Assembly: GCA_027886175.1 (NCBI GenBank)
Contig: JAJNNQ010000009.1
Coordinates: 19,441,501 to 19,505,500, forward strand
DNA from: Phylloscopus collybita
Taxonomy: Eukaryota; Chordata; Aves; Passeriformes; Phylloscopidae
Direction: 5' to 3'
DNA length: 64,000 nt
Part shown: piece after piece, positions 24,501-37,845 of the stretch
Layout of the letters: every line of letters begins with the position of its first letter
Position numbering within the stretch: position 1 is the first letter of the stretch
Made by a program: the position numbers and the translations under genes
Notes under the pieces: generated by a model
Database searches by the model: none
What the model saw: only the letters and a program-made list of their open reading frames with translations
What the model was told of the DNA's origin: nothing

Positions 24501-27500
24501 TGACATTAATGTATGATATGACATTATTATAATATTTTTCTCCTTTTGCAGGATTTCTCAAGACTTGCTGAAAACTTTGAATAGTTATTGATTATTTCTG
24601 ACCTGATTAAGTGGAAAGAATATCAGGAAAAATTCCAATAATAATATCTTAGTGATTTTTGGAAATTGTACTCTACTACTTTTTAGGAAGATTTAACTTA
24701 AGTCACTTACATCATAATGGAAAATATATTTCCATGGAAGGACACTGATATGTTTTGTGTTGTAAATATCCAGCTGAATATCCCCTGAATGTCTAAATTA
24801 AAGTAGTATAGGAAAAAAATGGGTAGCAAGAGTAGTATAAAAATGTAAACTGAAGTCCCACAAACTATCAATTCCCTTTCAAAGACAACACAAGCATTGA
24901 AATAGGAAAAAATAGCACATACAGTGTAGGGGTTCCAGAATCTATTGGTTTCACAGCTTCTTGATATCTAGATTTTTGAGTTTGGTAACCTGATTATTCT
25001 GTTTTATGAAATACATCCTGAACCAGTCCCACAAACACTGAATTTAAGAAAGGCAAAACAGTCATGTAGAATTACTGATACTTTCAGGAAAATAGTAGGT
25101 TTATAATCAACTTAAACATTATTAATACTAATATTAAAGAAAAATTCAAACATGGTCTTCATTTTCATTTTTCCCACTTAAAATTCAGTAGGAAATACTA
25201 AAATCAATGTCACTGAAATATGAAATTATAAACTCTGCTTAAATTTTTTGTCTAGTCCATGGAAGACTAAGTCTGGGAAGTTCATCATAGGCATGTAGCT
25301 AGAAGAACTTAGCAGATTTTGAGGGAGACATTTCTAAACTCCACCCAAGGTAAAATGATACAATTATGTTAATGTTTTAAATATAATTTCATATAGAAAT
25401 TAATTTTAATTATTATTTTCATTATGACATTTTTTTCTCCAAAGTTTCTCATATTTAAAACTTTTGGTCTTCTGCATATACACTGAAATGTCATAAGGAA
25501 TCCTTAAAAGTATTTTCTGTTCAGTCTTTTCAGTGGAGGGATGAAGTTTGAGAGGTGAAAACAAAATTTTAGGGTACCAGGCATCAGCAGGTCACAATAT
25601 AAAAAAGGTTGTATGTTTATGCTTTGTTAAGATTCTTCAGCAAATTATATGACATTGCCAGACTGGCATATGTTTCTCAAATAGAATTGCAAAGCCGCAG
25701 ACTGCATGGAATTAGCCATTCTGTTTAGTAGCAAATGCTGGAGCTTAGATTTTCTATATATAAACAACCATTTCATACTAACTGTTACAACAGACATTTA
25801 CCTCTTTGTAACTGTAAATTCTAAAACCCAAGAATTTGTGAGTCAAAATAAAAAGAATACCTAAGAAAGCATAAAATTCAGAACAATGTTCACCATATTT
25901 TTCATTTTTCTTTCCTATTTTTGTTAGTGTACTAAGCATATTGGTGTGAAAGTATTATTTCTCTTTCAGGTTAATTTTCATGTATGGTTTATTTCCCTTT
26001 AAGTTATAAATCTTTATTTGTAATATCATAAATGGTTGCTATGGGAATGTTGTACAGTAACAAAAGAAAGAGTAAAGTATTATGAGGCAAGACAGTCTCT
26101 TAGATTATATATCACTTCATTAATTTAGTAACTGTTTATCTATTTTGCACGTACTAATAAATGTTTTCTCATTTCCTACTATTTTCTTGTGTGTTTTGTT
26201 TTGTTAATTATATACTTGCTCTTAAGGAATTTGGATGGGTTTTAGTGGGATTTTAGTCCTTAGACCTACCTTAGACAATGAACTTGCAAAATATTTTTTT
26301 GACAACATTTAGCAAAACATCCTAAAATAAATGGCCAGGACGTGTATATGAGCAGACAGTCAGACAATAAATGTAGTCGTCCTTCTTTTAATATGCTAAG
26401 TTAGAAATCAACTCTAAAAATGGTAAATCTAGAAAAATACTGGTATTTGTTGATAAAAATATGCAAAAAGATTACATTTTTCTGGTCAAAGTCTGTGGCA
26501 GAAAAGGACCTTTATTACACAAGGCAGAAACTCTAACAGCACATAAACATATGAAGGCTTTGGAAAGATGTAATGGTGGAAGTAAGGAGAAAGTGGCAAA
26601 AACTGATAAAACCATATTGTTTCGAGAGTTGAAAGCTATACTTGAATGTTATATTCTAGCATTTAAATCTGTAGCTGTGAAATGTAAATCATGCTTTCCT
26701 CTTCCTTTTAAACTATTCATTTTCTTGGGTACAGAATATTCAGACACAGGAATCTGAGTCTCCATTTCACTTCATCTTTCCTATACTGTAACCAAATCCC
26801 CATCTGGAGGAGGAAAGCAACCATAATGAGACATTTTTCTATCTTATTTATTTTATCTTTAGGATCTTTATTTCTTAAGGAACAGTAATGGATTCTCTCT
26901 TGTACTAATGAGTATGGTGTGAATCTGTGAGGGTGACCATGGAGACTTTGTGCCTGCAGTGATCCATGTGTTCTTCAATATTCTGAATGGATTCTGAAGG
27001 ATTACACAGATGACCTCAAGAAATTTCAAGAAAACAAAAGTTATCTTCAAAATGATCAAGGTATAATAATTGCATGTCCTATTACAGACATGCTCTCTCA
27101 GAACCTGGATTGACACTGGGCTCTGAGTAACCAGAAAATGCAATTCTAGAGCAGTTCAGTAGTGATAAGAGCTGAATGTAGACACTCAGAAAAAATAAAA
27201 AGGGGAAGTGTCAGATCAGGTTGAAAGCAGATTTCTAATGGTATTTTTCTCTTTTTTTTAATCTCTAAAGATCTTTTTCTAATTTAGTTTGAAATTTGTA
27301 TGCCTTCTAAACATGCCTAGACACATATATTTCAAAATTTTTGTGAAGAATGTATGACATTCTTAAATGACGGTTTTAACTGTTAAATAATATGTTGATA
27401 AATAAGTGCATCATGTTATGTAAAGCATTTCTGTTGCATAATTCATATTATGTAGAGGAACTACATGCAAAGCAGAATAAATTTGCATCTGACATTTCTC

Positions 27501-29050
27501 CAGTCCTACTAAGTAAGAAGAATTGAGAGCACAATAGAAAAGTAAGGCAAAGAAATCAGGGTTTCAAACACTAAAAATAAAATCTTCTGATATGAATAGC
27601 TTTATTAGTGGCTACAACTTCTAGAGAACTGAAAAGTTACCCTGAGCTATTAACATACTTTGAGGGTGTTAAATTAGACATTTCTAAAACATCTAGTCCT
27701 ATGTCACATAGAAATATATTCATGAAAGCACTATCACCTGTATTATTCAAGTTAAGGGTAAGACTTTATGGTTTTATAGTCTCTGAATCTACAATAAATA
27801 AGAAGACATTTTAGAATAACTTGCAGTGATGATTGTTGTTCTGATATTACCTTGCACGATCCTAATAAGAAAGGGGATCTATGGACACACACAAACATAA
27901 ATATCTATAACCACTGTTGTCTGACAGCTTGAGTACATAAAATCCAAGTGATTTTATTTATATAAAAAAATTGCTGTTTTCCTATATTAGATAACCCTTA
28001 CATTTCATACCTTGAAAAGGGACAACCCAAAATACTGACTCTCTCGCAGCTGCTTTTTGCAAGTGACAAGTAGGCTGAGGGAAAGAAAATATGCAAACAG
28101 CCACCTTCTCAGTGGGGAAGGGGAGGTCACTGTCAATCCATTACAGTTTACAGGTGCAGAGAAAATATTTACAGGAAATAATTTTGTCGTTACCAAGATA
28201 ATTTTTGTAAATCAGATCTCACCCTTGGATAGCTGAAAGCAATGGGGTGTCTTTTTGCAGATGACTGAGCATTAGCAGGAGATTGTCATAAAAGCAAACT
28301 TTTAAAGTACTGCTTCTTATGAGGCATACTTGGGAAATGTCAGCTCTAAGTTCACCAATGGGTTGATAACCATGACCAACCTTACTGTGGACTGCCCCTC
28401 ACCGCTGGGACAGTGCCTTTCACTCTCTGTCTGTCTTTGGCCATGTCACAGTCTGGGCACAGGCTTCTTGATACACACAGGAATCTAAGCCCATCAGATA
28501 AAATACAGTTACTGCAGAATCTGATTTATACAATTATGTTGGTTTCAGTGTCAAAATAAACTCCTTTTATGAAGTTATTTCTCAACAGCCCAACTCAATA
28601 CAATCTTTGCAAAAACATGATAGTTTACTTGCCACATCTAACATAGGTTTTCAGAAACTAACAGTTGTTTCTATTTAGTTAAGTTTAATATGAATTTTAT
28701 TTTATTATATTCTAATTTTTTTAAAAAATTATTACTATAAAAATGACATTTAAAATGAAAATGCATAGTAAGTTGAAAGATATTTATTAGAAGAAAGACA
28801 CTGTGTCTTGTGTTATTTTCTTCTCAGGTTTATATTCAGAAGACAAATGGTAGAGACAAGGAGAGGAAGTATAAGATGCAGTTGTAATTTCTGTGCAGTG
28901 GCAATGAAAAACCTGTGGTAGAACTGAATATATAACATCATGTGGCAGTGGAGAGCTTTTTTCCTCTCAGAGAATAAAAGAGCTAGAGAAAGGAAGATGT
29001 TTGGGTAAAGGACAAGAGAAGCAGTTGACTCACCTTCTCTATTATCCAGT
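24501..29050. other. AT-rich unannotated DNA
   Basis: No gene or mobile element recognised. The longest frame (26461-26757, 98 codons) has no known domain. A slightly GC-richer patch at about 28340-28490 was not identifiable. Confidence 0.55.
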
Positions 29051-29660
29051 TGTTAAGATCCAATTATTGAGAGATGCCTCTGCCTGAATTAAAGTGCAAA
29101 CAAGACCATATGCCAAAGTCAGTAGTGCAGATTTTATTAACAATAAATGTGAGGTATCTATTTCTAAAATAGAAAGAGATAGGAAAAAGAAAGAAGGAGG
29201 GAGAGGACGAAAGTGAGAAAGAGGTTAAGCAGAAAGATATCACCACCGCCTGTGGATCCAGATGAAATCTGAAATCTCTTTGGTCCTCTTTATCCTGGGC
29301 TTCTCAGTGGTGAGGGTCCCAAAGTAATTCAAAAATTTTCACAATTTATACATTTGTACTCCCTTTCTAGTATTCTCTTCTTTGAGTCTGTGAGTTATGG
29401 TTTCCCCCTGGTGGACCCTGTCAGAGCTGATTGGCAGGTGCTGAGATGTCTTTCTTTGTGGATTCGTTGCAGTGATACATTTTTCTCCCCTTGTCTTGCT
29501 TACCTCTCTTTAGGCCTTACATATTTGGACAATAAATAGTACCACCTTTATCACATCTCAAGTTCCCATCAGGTGGCTTAATTTACGGTCCAAATTCCAG
29601 GAATCCACAGAGGCATATTTCAGGGGGTTTGGTAGTCACACATGAGTAGTTTCTTTACAC
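29051..29660 (-). mobile_element. ERV LTR, minus orientation (same family as 19490-20293)
   Basis: On the minus strand this block ends with the same blocks as the 20 kb LTR ('gaggcatctctc', then 'ggatcttaaca' at 29051-29061). It keeps an AATAAA polyA signal (plus-strand TTTATT at 29133-29138). Homology is clear over 29051-29316; upstream, similarity fades but the LTR-like composition continues to about 29660. The A/G-rich stretch at 29165-29235 on the plus strand corresponds to the pyrimidine tract of the other copy. No gag, pol or env sequence adjoins it, and no target duplication was identified. The far limit is approximate. Confidence 0.6.
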
Positions 29661-31666
29661 ATTTTGTCATATTGGGTAAAGTCCTTTAGAAGGTCTTAAC
29701 GGTGTTTGAGACAAATGAGATCTTTATGTCTCTTACACAAGTACTCTAATTTAAAAAAATTGAGAATTGAGATCAGTTTTTATTATAACATGCAAAATAT
29801 ATATTTTGTTTACACAAACTACATCCTAACCTATTACTGTGCCATACTGAGTGAACTATCTTTTGTAGCTCTGTTAATACAGGAAGGTCTTTCAGGCTGT
29901 TACTGAACCTTGCTAAGAAATAATAGCCAACATAAACTAATATAACGGATCTATGGCAAAAGGAGAAAAACTTAACTATACCTATCAAATATATCAATGT
30001 TTTGCAGTATTGTTTGTTACAAATGTCAAGTAAAAATTAATAAATGCTATAAATTCTGCATCATGATGGCATTTATTTGGTACTTGTCAGTAGATAAGGA
30101 AATTGATTTTTGTAAGTATGAAATGACAGTGTCCACTATGGCAGCTCATATTTGAACTTGAAGGAACCCATAATGAATGCCATTTATTTATTTTTTCATA
30201 GTTTTCACATTTATAAATGTAGTGTTGAGGTAATGAAACATAATAGGAACTGTGTGATATGTCTACCCACAGATACCAAATTTGCTGTTTTGACAGATCA
30301 TATATTTTGTATTTCACTGTAATAAAACTATTAGTTCTCTAAAGTACTGCTATTTCAAAGAAAGTTAGGAATGTTCAACACATCATATTTCCATGAATGT
30401 CTATGAGATGCATACTGAAAATAATGATCTTATGTAACATCACAGTATTACCCTGTAGTCTCGTTCTTGGCTTTTCACATCTCTTCTTAAAAATATGAGC
30501 AATAAGTGCTAGAAGGTAAGACAAAAGATATTAAAAGAAAAAATATGATTAAATAGTTCTATGAAGTCTGACAAAATTAGTCTAAATCCATTGTTCATCA
30601 ACATATGCAAAAGAGGATAATACCCAAACTCTTCTCTGAACAATGTCATTAGAACAGTATTTCTTAGCAGAATTCTACAAATGCAGAAAAAAAATAGTCA
30701 AACTGCAACATATACATAATAAATAATTATTACTTACTTCGCTTTATTAGACTTTTTTTTTCCTAGTAACGTGTAAATAGTTACATCTAAGTCTACTAGT
30801 AGTATTTTTGGAACTAGTATAAAGAAGTATATTTTCATGGAATACACTATTTTTTCAAGAAAATACGAAGGAAAATCTTCATGACTAAGAGAAAACATCA
30901 TGCTTTTCTTGTATTTCCCCTGCCATTGCTGAATTATGGGCGAGATCCTTGGGTGCTGATCTTTAAGCTGTGTTTGTAGAAAAGATTTAATCAAGATCTG
31001 TCCAGTAACAGTATGTCCAGTTTATATCTTGCTTCCTTTAGAGAACATTACATTTCAGGAAAAGAAGTTTGAATACAGAGACCCAAACACATGCGTAGTA
31101 TGTAAGGCGACTGACACAATTGAGGTGTCCTAAATACAAGGGGCGAAAATTTATCTTTATCCCAAAAGGTGATTTTTATGATGCTCAAGCAAACAGAGCT
31201 CACAAACACCTAATCCAAACTAAGGCAAAGTATCACATAGTTTTCAACTATTTTTAGATGTGACCGTATTATTTCTGAAAGTATTAGTAGCATTACTTTC
31301 ATATAAATGAATGAATAGATTTATAGTGCTCAAATAAAGCAAAAATCAGTGTGCATCATGATGGCAGAATCAGGTCTTACATGATCAATCCAGATGGACT
31401 GAAACTTTGGAAAAACGGCTAATTATTAGGCATCTTTCCTCCTTTTGTATTCTGAATTGTAACATTAGGGATGCTATTAGACATTTATAATGCATCTCTC
31501 ATCAAATATGTTATTTTCATTTTAGCAGATTGTGCTCTTTTTTTACATTATGTGATTATTTAGATGTTTATTTGGCACCTCCATTGCAATGGAAATATGC
31601 TTAGAGCTATATTGAATGACTTTGGTATTGATGCCTCTAGTTTTAGCTTTCATGTTTTTCAGATTC
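29661..31666. other. AT-rich unannotated DNA
   Basis: No gene or known repeat seen. Frames at 29706-29906, 30087-30317 and 30734-30994 are short and without recognisable features. Confidence 0.55.
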
Positions 31667-31901
31667 TGTCCTGCCTAGAGGTGTAGTTCTGAGATCATAT
31701 TAAGTGCCAGTAAGCTCTCTTCAGAGAGTGGGTAGGCAAAACAAATTCCTTTCCTGCTGAAGACCAAGGATAACGAGTACAACTTTCAGGCCCAAAAGCA
31801 TAAACAACGGTGGACTGAAGAGAGAAACAAGAAAGATGAGACCTCACAACCTGAAGCTGTAATTGGACAATTAAACCCCAATGTGCAAATGGACCAAAAC
31901 T

Positions 31902-31908
31902 TATAAAA
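31902..31908 (+). promoter_or_regulatory. LTR TATA box
   Basis: TATAAAA inside the LTR at 31667-32071, with the polyA signal about 115 bases downstream. The sequence is intact, so weak promoter activity is possible. Confidence 0.6.
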
Positions 31909-32018
31909 GTGTGAGATCTCATGACCGGTTATCCATTTTGTGACCATTTTAAGTCCACCTTGAGTGTGGCCCTGGACAGGCTCTTGTCCTGCTCAAGGTG
32001 TACCCTTAAAGGCCTTTC

Positions 32019-32024
32019 AATAAA
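32019..32024 (+). terminator. LTR polyadenylation signal
   Basis: AATAAA followed by a T-rich stretch, in the place expected for the R region of the 31.67 kb LTR. Confidence 0.6.
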
Positions 32025-32071
32025 TATCTACTTTATTCTCTAGCTCTGTTCAGTCTCTGTTGCAGGCATCA

Positions 32072-32989
32072 CTATCTTTGCTGATTATTTTACTGAATCT
32101 TTTAAACTTTTTTAGATTTTTATGTACAATATGGGTAAAACAATTTGAGAAAATTCTTACTCTGTTGAAAACAGAGATGAGGATTTAACAATTTTATCAA
32201 GCTATTTTGTGCAGTCAGTTTCACCTGTCTTCCCAGTCAGGAAGTGTCTTGATGATGGTTCAGGATAAAGAATTGAGCCAAATGTAAAGATTCTCTTCTT
32301 CTTAGACACCACTTTTGCAGGAAAATATTCAACATTGCCTTTCATATTTTAGGTTCTTTTATCAAAACCAAAAAATCACAATTTTGAAAAAAAAAAAAAA
32401 GTAAAGGAAAAAAAAATTCAAATAGCATTGCATTAGCAACCCAAAGTCCTATCGAAACTTATTTGTGTGAATTTTGCCTGATTTCTGGGTATATCCACCT
32501 CTACCACTTAATCCTGGAACCTCATCTCTCTTTTTCTGATATTGCTCCTTAAACCAGCATAAAACATACCTTAGTATAGCACAGCATATAACAGAACATA
32601 ACCTCTTCTGCTACATAACTTCTTATCCAGAGCTTTGCTAGAAGGTGCTATGCCTTCATTGGAGCAGTGACACTTTGATAAAGCACTAGGGCAATACATC
32701 ATCAAGGAGCTACATAGGTTGATGTATTAGTGTAATATATCAAAATGCCACTGCTCTTGAGAGGTTTGATCCTGCTTCTGTTGAAGTCTGCAGATTATTG
32801 GCGCTGAATAAAATGAAAAGAAGGATCAGGACCATAAGCGTACAAGATGATTTTTACATTATGTTTCCATCTTTTCAAAACATTTTGAACTGCCTTATTT
32901 AGTATCTTAATTTTGCATTTTAGCCGAGGATTTTATTATATGACTTAAGAAAGGCATAGTAGACTATAAAATCTGTATTTGTGCCCCTG
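32072..32989. other. AT-rich unannotated DNA
   Basis: No gene or repeat family recognised. An A-rich run of 14 lies at 32387-32400, with a second short A run just after. Confidence 0.55.
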
Positions 32990-33008
32990 CCCCCCCCCCC
33001 CCCCCCCC
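32990..33008. repeat. Poly-C run, 19 bases
   Basis: 19 uninterrupted C, preceded by CCCCTG. On the minus strand it is a G19 run. Confidence 0.95.
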
Positions 33009-34630
33009 ATATAATCACTGCAGATTTATAGGATAATAAAAGGAAAGGATTTTGAGTTTGTGTGGCTTGCACTGTGAGATTCAGAGTTTGTTGCAGTGGG
33101 AATAAAACCTCAGGCAGTGGCAATGTAAAAAGTATTTGTTGGAAATGCCCTAACAATCTGAGACTATAACAACAGCAGTAATGTCATAGGCCCAAAATCA
33201 CATACATCAGCATACATCCTACCCCTGGCAATGCCTAAATGCCCCTTTCTTAAACAAGAGTGGAAAAAAACCCTAAAACGCCTCAAAACATGCATGTTGT
33301 TCTACCTGGTGTTTGGCACACTCAAGGTCTTTTCTACCCTCTTTACCCCTTTCATGCTCAGCCTCACAAAATACTTTCTACCTACCTTTTTATAACCACC
33401 TGAGACCTACCAAAGCCCTCTGAGGCAGCTCATAGCATTGAGATGAATGGGAAATCAAAATTATTGCTGTTGCTTATTGATAGAAAATTAACTTCATAAA
33501 CTTTTCTGCCATTCCTAAATCATCTTTCCCTGGGCATAGAACTCTAAAAACTAGTTGTCAAATATGTTTGCATCATGAGATTTCCTAATATTGAGTTCTG
33601 GAACTGCCTTCTTCCTATAAAGAAAGAGAAAAGGGATTATCTTTCTGAGGACTGAATATGAGGCTCAAGGTCTTTCAAGTGTAATTACACAGTCCTTAGT
33701 GTCATAAAAAGTTCCACATATTTGCAAACATATTTTTCTACTTCTGGATTGTTTTGCAATAGTTTCTAGCAAGTCAAATTCATGCACCCTAATCAGCAGA
33801 ATTTGAAGGCTGCCTGTGATTTAAGTCCTTGCCAAGGCATTGAGCTATATTTCTAATGCAACTTTTTAAATAAGAGACGTATTATTTAAAACATCAGAAT
33901 ATTAAAAAATATTTTTAAAATTTCTATTTAAATACAAAATATTTAAAAATATTATGCATGAGGCATAGTAATAAATACATCTCTTAATATACAATATAAT
34001 TATGTTGTATATAAGAAGCCATGGCACATGACTCACCTCTGGTATGCTTTGTGCATCTCTCCAGTAAGGAGTCATAAAACAGCATAAGTACAGACAGTAA
34101 GAGACATAAATAAGACAGCAGTTATCTGCTAAACAATACTGTATAACTTATTTCAGGACTTCATTATTTTTTTCTAGTTTATATAGAAATGAAAGCAAAA
34201 TTTTGCAAAAGGTTCCTCTGTTAGGGTTTTGAAACCTGGAAGATACTATGACACTATGAAAATCCTTACATTGGAATATATTAACACATGAAGTTTGGTG
34301 CTTTCAGTTTTTGTTCTGTAGCAGTAAATTTCTCTAAATAGTCTGATTGCCATAGACATTTATGCCAAAGGAAAAATAAACATGGAAATATGAAACCTAC
34401 TGATGTGAAATTCAGAGAAATTTTACACTTTTATTTGTAAGTGTTCCATTTGATCTTTAGTCTTCAAAACAAATCCTTGAAAATAGCCAGATATAAATAG
34501 AGGGAACATTTATTAACCAGTTTTTGAGAAATCATTGTCTTAATTTTTGGTTTCTGGGGTACTTTCAAATATCAAAGTTTAGCTTTTGCTTTTTTTAATG
34601 ACAAACTGCAATAAATATGCTTTAATATGC
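33009..34630. other. Unannotated DNA
   Basis: The part 33020-33440 is less AT-rich than average but was not identified. 33880-33970 is strongly AT-rich with repeated AAATATTT-like words. No gene seen. Confidence 0.5.
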
Positions 34631-34723
34631 GGTTTTTGGGGTGGTTTTTTTTGTTTGTGTTTTTTTGTTTGTTTGTTTTTGTTTTGTTTTGGTTTGGTTT
34701 TTTTTGTTTTTTTTTTTTTTTTT
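34631..34723. repeat. T/G-rich low-complexity tract
   Basis: GGTTTTTGGGG-like start, then TTTG units and long T runs, the same make-up as 7456-7690 and 10116-10252. Confidence 0.9.
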
Positions 34724-37439
34724 GAGACAAACTAAAGAAAAATTAATTCACCTTTATAAAGCAGTCAACTTTTTTCCTCTTTGGATATTGACACTGTAGA
34801 ACTGAAAAAAATCTTTTCCCTAAGTTTGTTTGGATACAATTAACAAAATCAATTAATATAGGGTTACTTGATCATTTCAATATTTGAGTCACAACATTCT
34901 CCAAATAATGTAAAGGGGAACTCCGGTTTATGGGAAGATTCAATGCATATAACAGTTCATTCTTCTTTATAAACCAAATAGGAGCAATAACAATGATGGA
35001 AAAAGGAAATACTGCATTACAACCTCATGGTGCTGGTTACTTCCATAATGAGTCTCTTGAAGACTATTTATCAATGGAATATTATAGTAAAAAATTAAGA
35101 CAGAGAGAAAGTTGACTTACTGCCAAGAAGTTGCAAGAGGTTGTAAAAACCTGTCGAACAAAAACAAAACTTATAAGCAGATGTAGTTAAATCTGTAGAT
35201 AAACTGTAGGTTATCCTCTCCAAATTAATTGATGTAGTCACTCAAGGATTGTTATCAGTGTAGGTGCATCATTAAAATCTGAATATAGGATAAAATAATG
35301 GGTTTCTTAGCCCTAAATATCAGTTTTAACAGGCAAAATCTACAGCCAACAAACAAAACCAGTAGAAATTACAAGATGCAGAGACATTTACACAGAGACC
35401 TGGAGAGTAGCAAAACCTCCTGAAATGAAAAACAAACTCAGCACTGCAGGAGAAATAGGCAACACACAGCAATGATGCTACCTAAGTAAAAGACTCACAC
35501 AAGCTCTTTCTGCACTGTCTCTCGATAGTAGAATGTCAAAAGAGTAACCACCACAAAGGAAATCCATAAGGAAAAGAAAATGTCTACAGAGTGGTACATT
35601 TAATCATTGTGGAGAGGAGTAGAGGGACTAGGGAAGTTTTGCAATTTTTAACAAAGACCTAGAGAAAAGAGATTCTCAAAAACTCTGCATCCATGCTAGT
35701 AGTTTTAATGTATGACCTGTAGCAATTAGCTGAAATTTTTAATATATTTAAATAAGAGTTTTTTATTATATCAAGTGAGAGATTTTTTTAGGGCTAAGTG
35801 GCTTTTGATCTAGCACTGAAGTCGGCGAGTTTTACCATTGTTAGCAGTGAAAATACAGTACAGCCACAATAAATACCTTTGAGTAACCTAAAGTCTTATG
35901 GTCTACTCTGAGTTTAAAAATGATCAAATAGAATTTTAATGGGAATAATTAAAGAGAAGTTTATACCAGACTACATAGATGTATATGTATATGTATATAC
36001 TACTATATAACTAATGGACAGGGTTTCTTTCTGAAAACTTTATATTAATTTAATATGAATTTATGTAGCATAGGGATGAATTTGTGCATTTGGTCTAATA
36101 TAATTTATAACAACTTTACAGTTAGGTATCAGAACTTAGTCGTTATGTAATGTAGATCCTCAACTGTATTTTGGGCTAGGAAAAACATAATGCGTTATTT
36201 GTTTCCGGTTTTTCAATTTGAGTCAATAAACTTCCTGTCTGATATCAGTATCTATTCCTCAGTTTAACTGAAAAAATAGAATCATGAAACAACTTAGAGT
36301 ATTTCTTTATTCAGAGAGGCATGCTCAGTAATCAGATCCAAAACATAGCCACACGCTAGCCACCATGTAGAAAATTAACTCTATCACAGCCAAACCTAGC
36401 ACATTCAATGAGCAGATCTGTCAGAAATGGTAAATGAATTAACTATTTCAGTGCAATGATACTGCACTGGGATCCATGCAGAAGACCTTGTATTTAAGGA
36501 GTCAATGAACTTGATCACTCTATAAATACTCTGTTAGGGCTGTTCTTACTAACACAATTGTTAACTTATAATATCTTTGGTAAGAGTCAGCTGCACATGG
36601 ATCAAGGGGTGTAATTTATTGGTCCTGACTGGGAAACCATTGTTCATAAAACTTGCTGATGCTACTGCCTTTAACCACAGTGATTAGTCCCAGTCCTGTG
36701 CCATGCTGCACATTCAGTATGGCCTTTTGCTGCACACATCACTTGGCCTCAGGAAAACCTCAGACAGCTTTTTGGAAAAAAGGTGCCTGTAGACAGTTCC
36801 CACTTGTTACTGGCAATTATGCCATCTGTGTGGCCTTTCCTTTATCTAAAAATAAGACTAGCCTTTAGGAACGGAATTTTTTCCTTTCAAGAAAATTTTA
36901 TAATAGCTGGAGTAACCAAAAAGAAAGACCTTTTCTCCATGCACCCATTCTGTACAGCATGCCATTAGAACACGTATTTAGGGTGCATCCAGAGTGGCAT
37001 AAAAGTGGCATCTTTTTGGAAGAAATATTACCTTGCTATCTATATTTCTCCTTTCATTGTATCTTATTAAAACGGCTGTTTTATGACACCATTGTTGTTA
37101 GAACTTTCTTATCAGGATCCAGAAAGAACCCTGCACCATACCTCTCCCTTCCTTCCCATCCCCTCTGCAGAGCTCTGCAGAGCTCCTCTTCCCAATAGAA
37201 GCAAAAATAAAATCATAAATATCATTCAAGATTCTTTTTAAGAATAAGTCACATACTACTTTATGATAATACTGCTTGTAGACTAACAGTTCATCAAATG
37301 TTATAATCTTCATAATACTGCTTGAAAGTATTCTGCAAGACATCTTTCTAGTCATAGCTGATAATGGTTAGGAACCATTTCTTTTCTCCTCAAAAAAGCC
37401 TTTTCATGTACCTGTGACCAAAAACCAGGAAATAAACTC
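34724..37439. other. AT-rich unannotated DNA
   Basis: No gene or repeat family recognised. Short TA/TG alternation lies at 35981-36000, and overlapping CTCTGCAGAG palindromes at 37163-37182. The frames between 34930 and 37355 have no recognisable domain. Confidence 0.5.
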
Positions 37440-37845
37440 TTCAACTGGTTCATTAGGTTAGAAAGCTGACATTAGTTTATTGCAGCACTGGGTGCATGGG
37501 AATCATTCCACCTAATTTGCACACCCAGCAGCCTAAAAAAACCAGGTTATGTTCATGAAACTAATAAATATTCATTACATTCTCTGAATGCATACGTATA
37601 TGCTAATGATTTCTGTAGACTTTTTTGGGTATGAGTAGGCCTTATAAGTAGGGGTTACAATTTGGGGAACATTCCTCTTCCTCAATTTTTTTTCTTTTGG
37701 TACCGGATCTTCTAATGAATCTTTTCTCCTGGAGAATATCCCAAATATGTCCCAGGTTATTAAATACTTATCATCTTTGGTCTGGCAGAAAATTTTTATT
37801 CTTAAAACTAATGCAGGCACTGGTGAAAGTACTGGCACCAATGTA
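37440..37845 (-). mobile_element. Probable ERV fragment including LTR 3' part
   Basis: On the minus strand the sequence ends in a block with 'gggtgtgcaaattagg' and 'gcacccagtgctgcaataaa', the look of an avian retroviral R/U5 with AATAAA (plus-strand TTTATT at 37476-37481). Upstream on the same strand an 88-codon open frame (37575-37841) contains a lysine-rich, charged stretch (residues about 40-75) that could be a retroviral remnant. The assignment is by recollection of similar avian LTR sequence and lacks defined ends. It could also be an unrelated old repeat. Confidence 0.42.

Larger units (their letters stand above)
31667..32071 (+). mobile_element. ERV solo LTR-like element with TATA box and polyA signal
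   Basis: About 400 bases with the order expected of a plus-strand LTR: a U3-like part, a TATA box (31902-31908), then the block 'cattttgtgaccattttaag', the block 'caggctcttgtcctgctc', and AATAAA at 32019-32024 followed by a T-rich sequence. TATA to polyA spacing is about 115 bases, which suits a compact R region. Candidate ends are TGTCC or TGCCT at 31667-31676 and AGGCA or ATCA at 32064-32071. No clean target duplication is visible, so the ends are approximate. No internal retroviral sequence is attached. Confidence 0.7.

Noticed and set aside
37163..37185. Overlapping CTCTGCAGAG palindromes
   Set aside because: Two copies of a 10-base palindrome; no context to suggest a site, and it may be chance.
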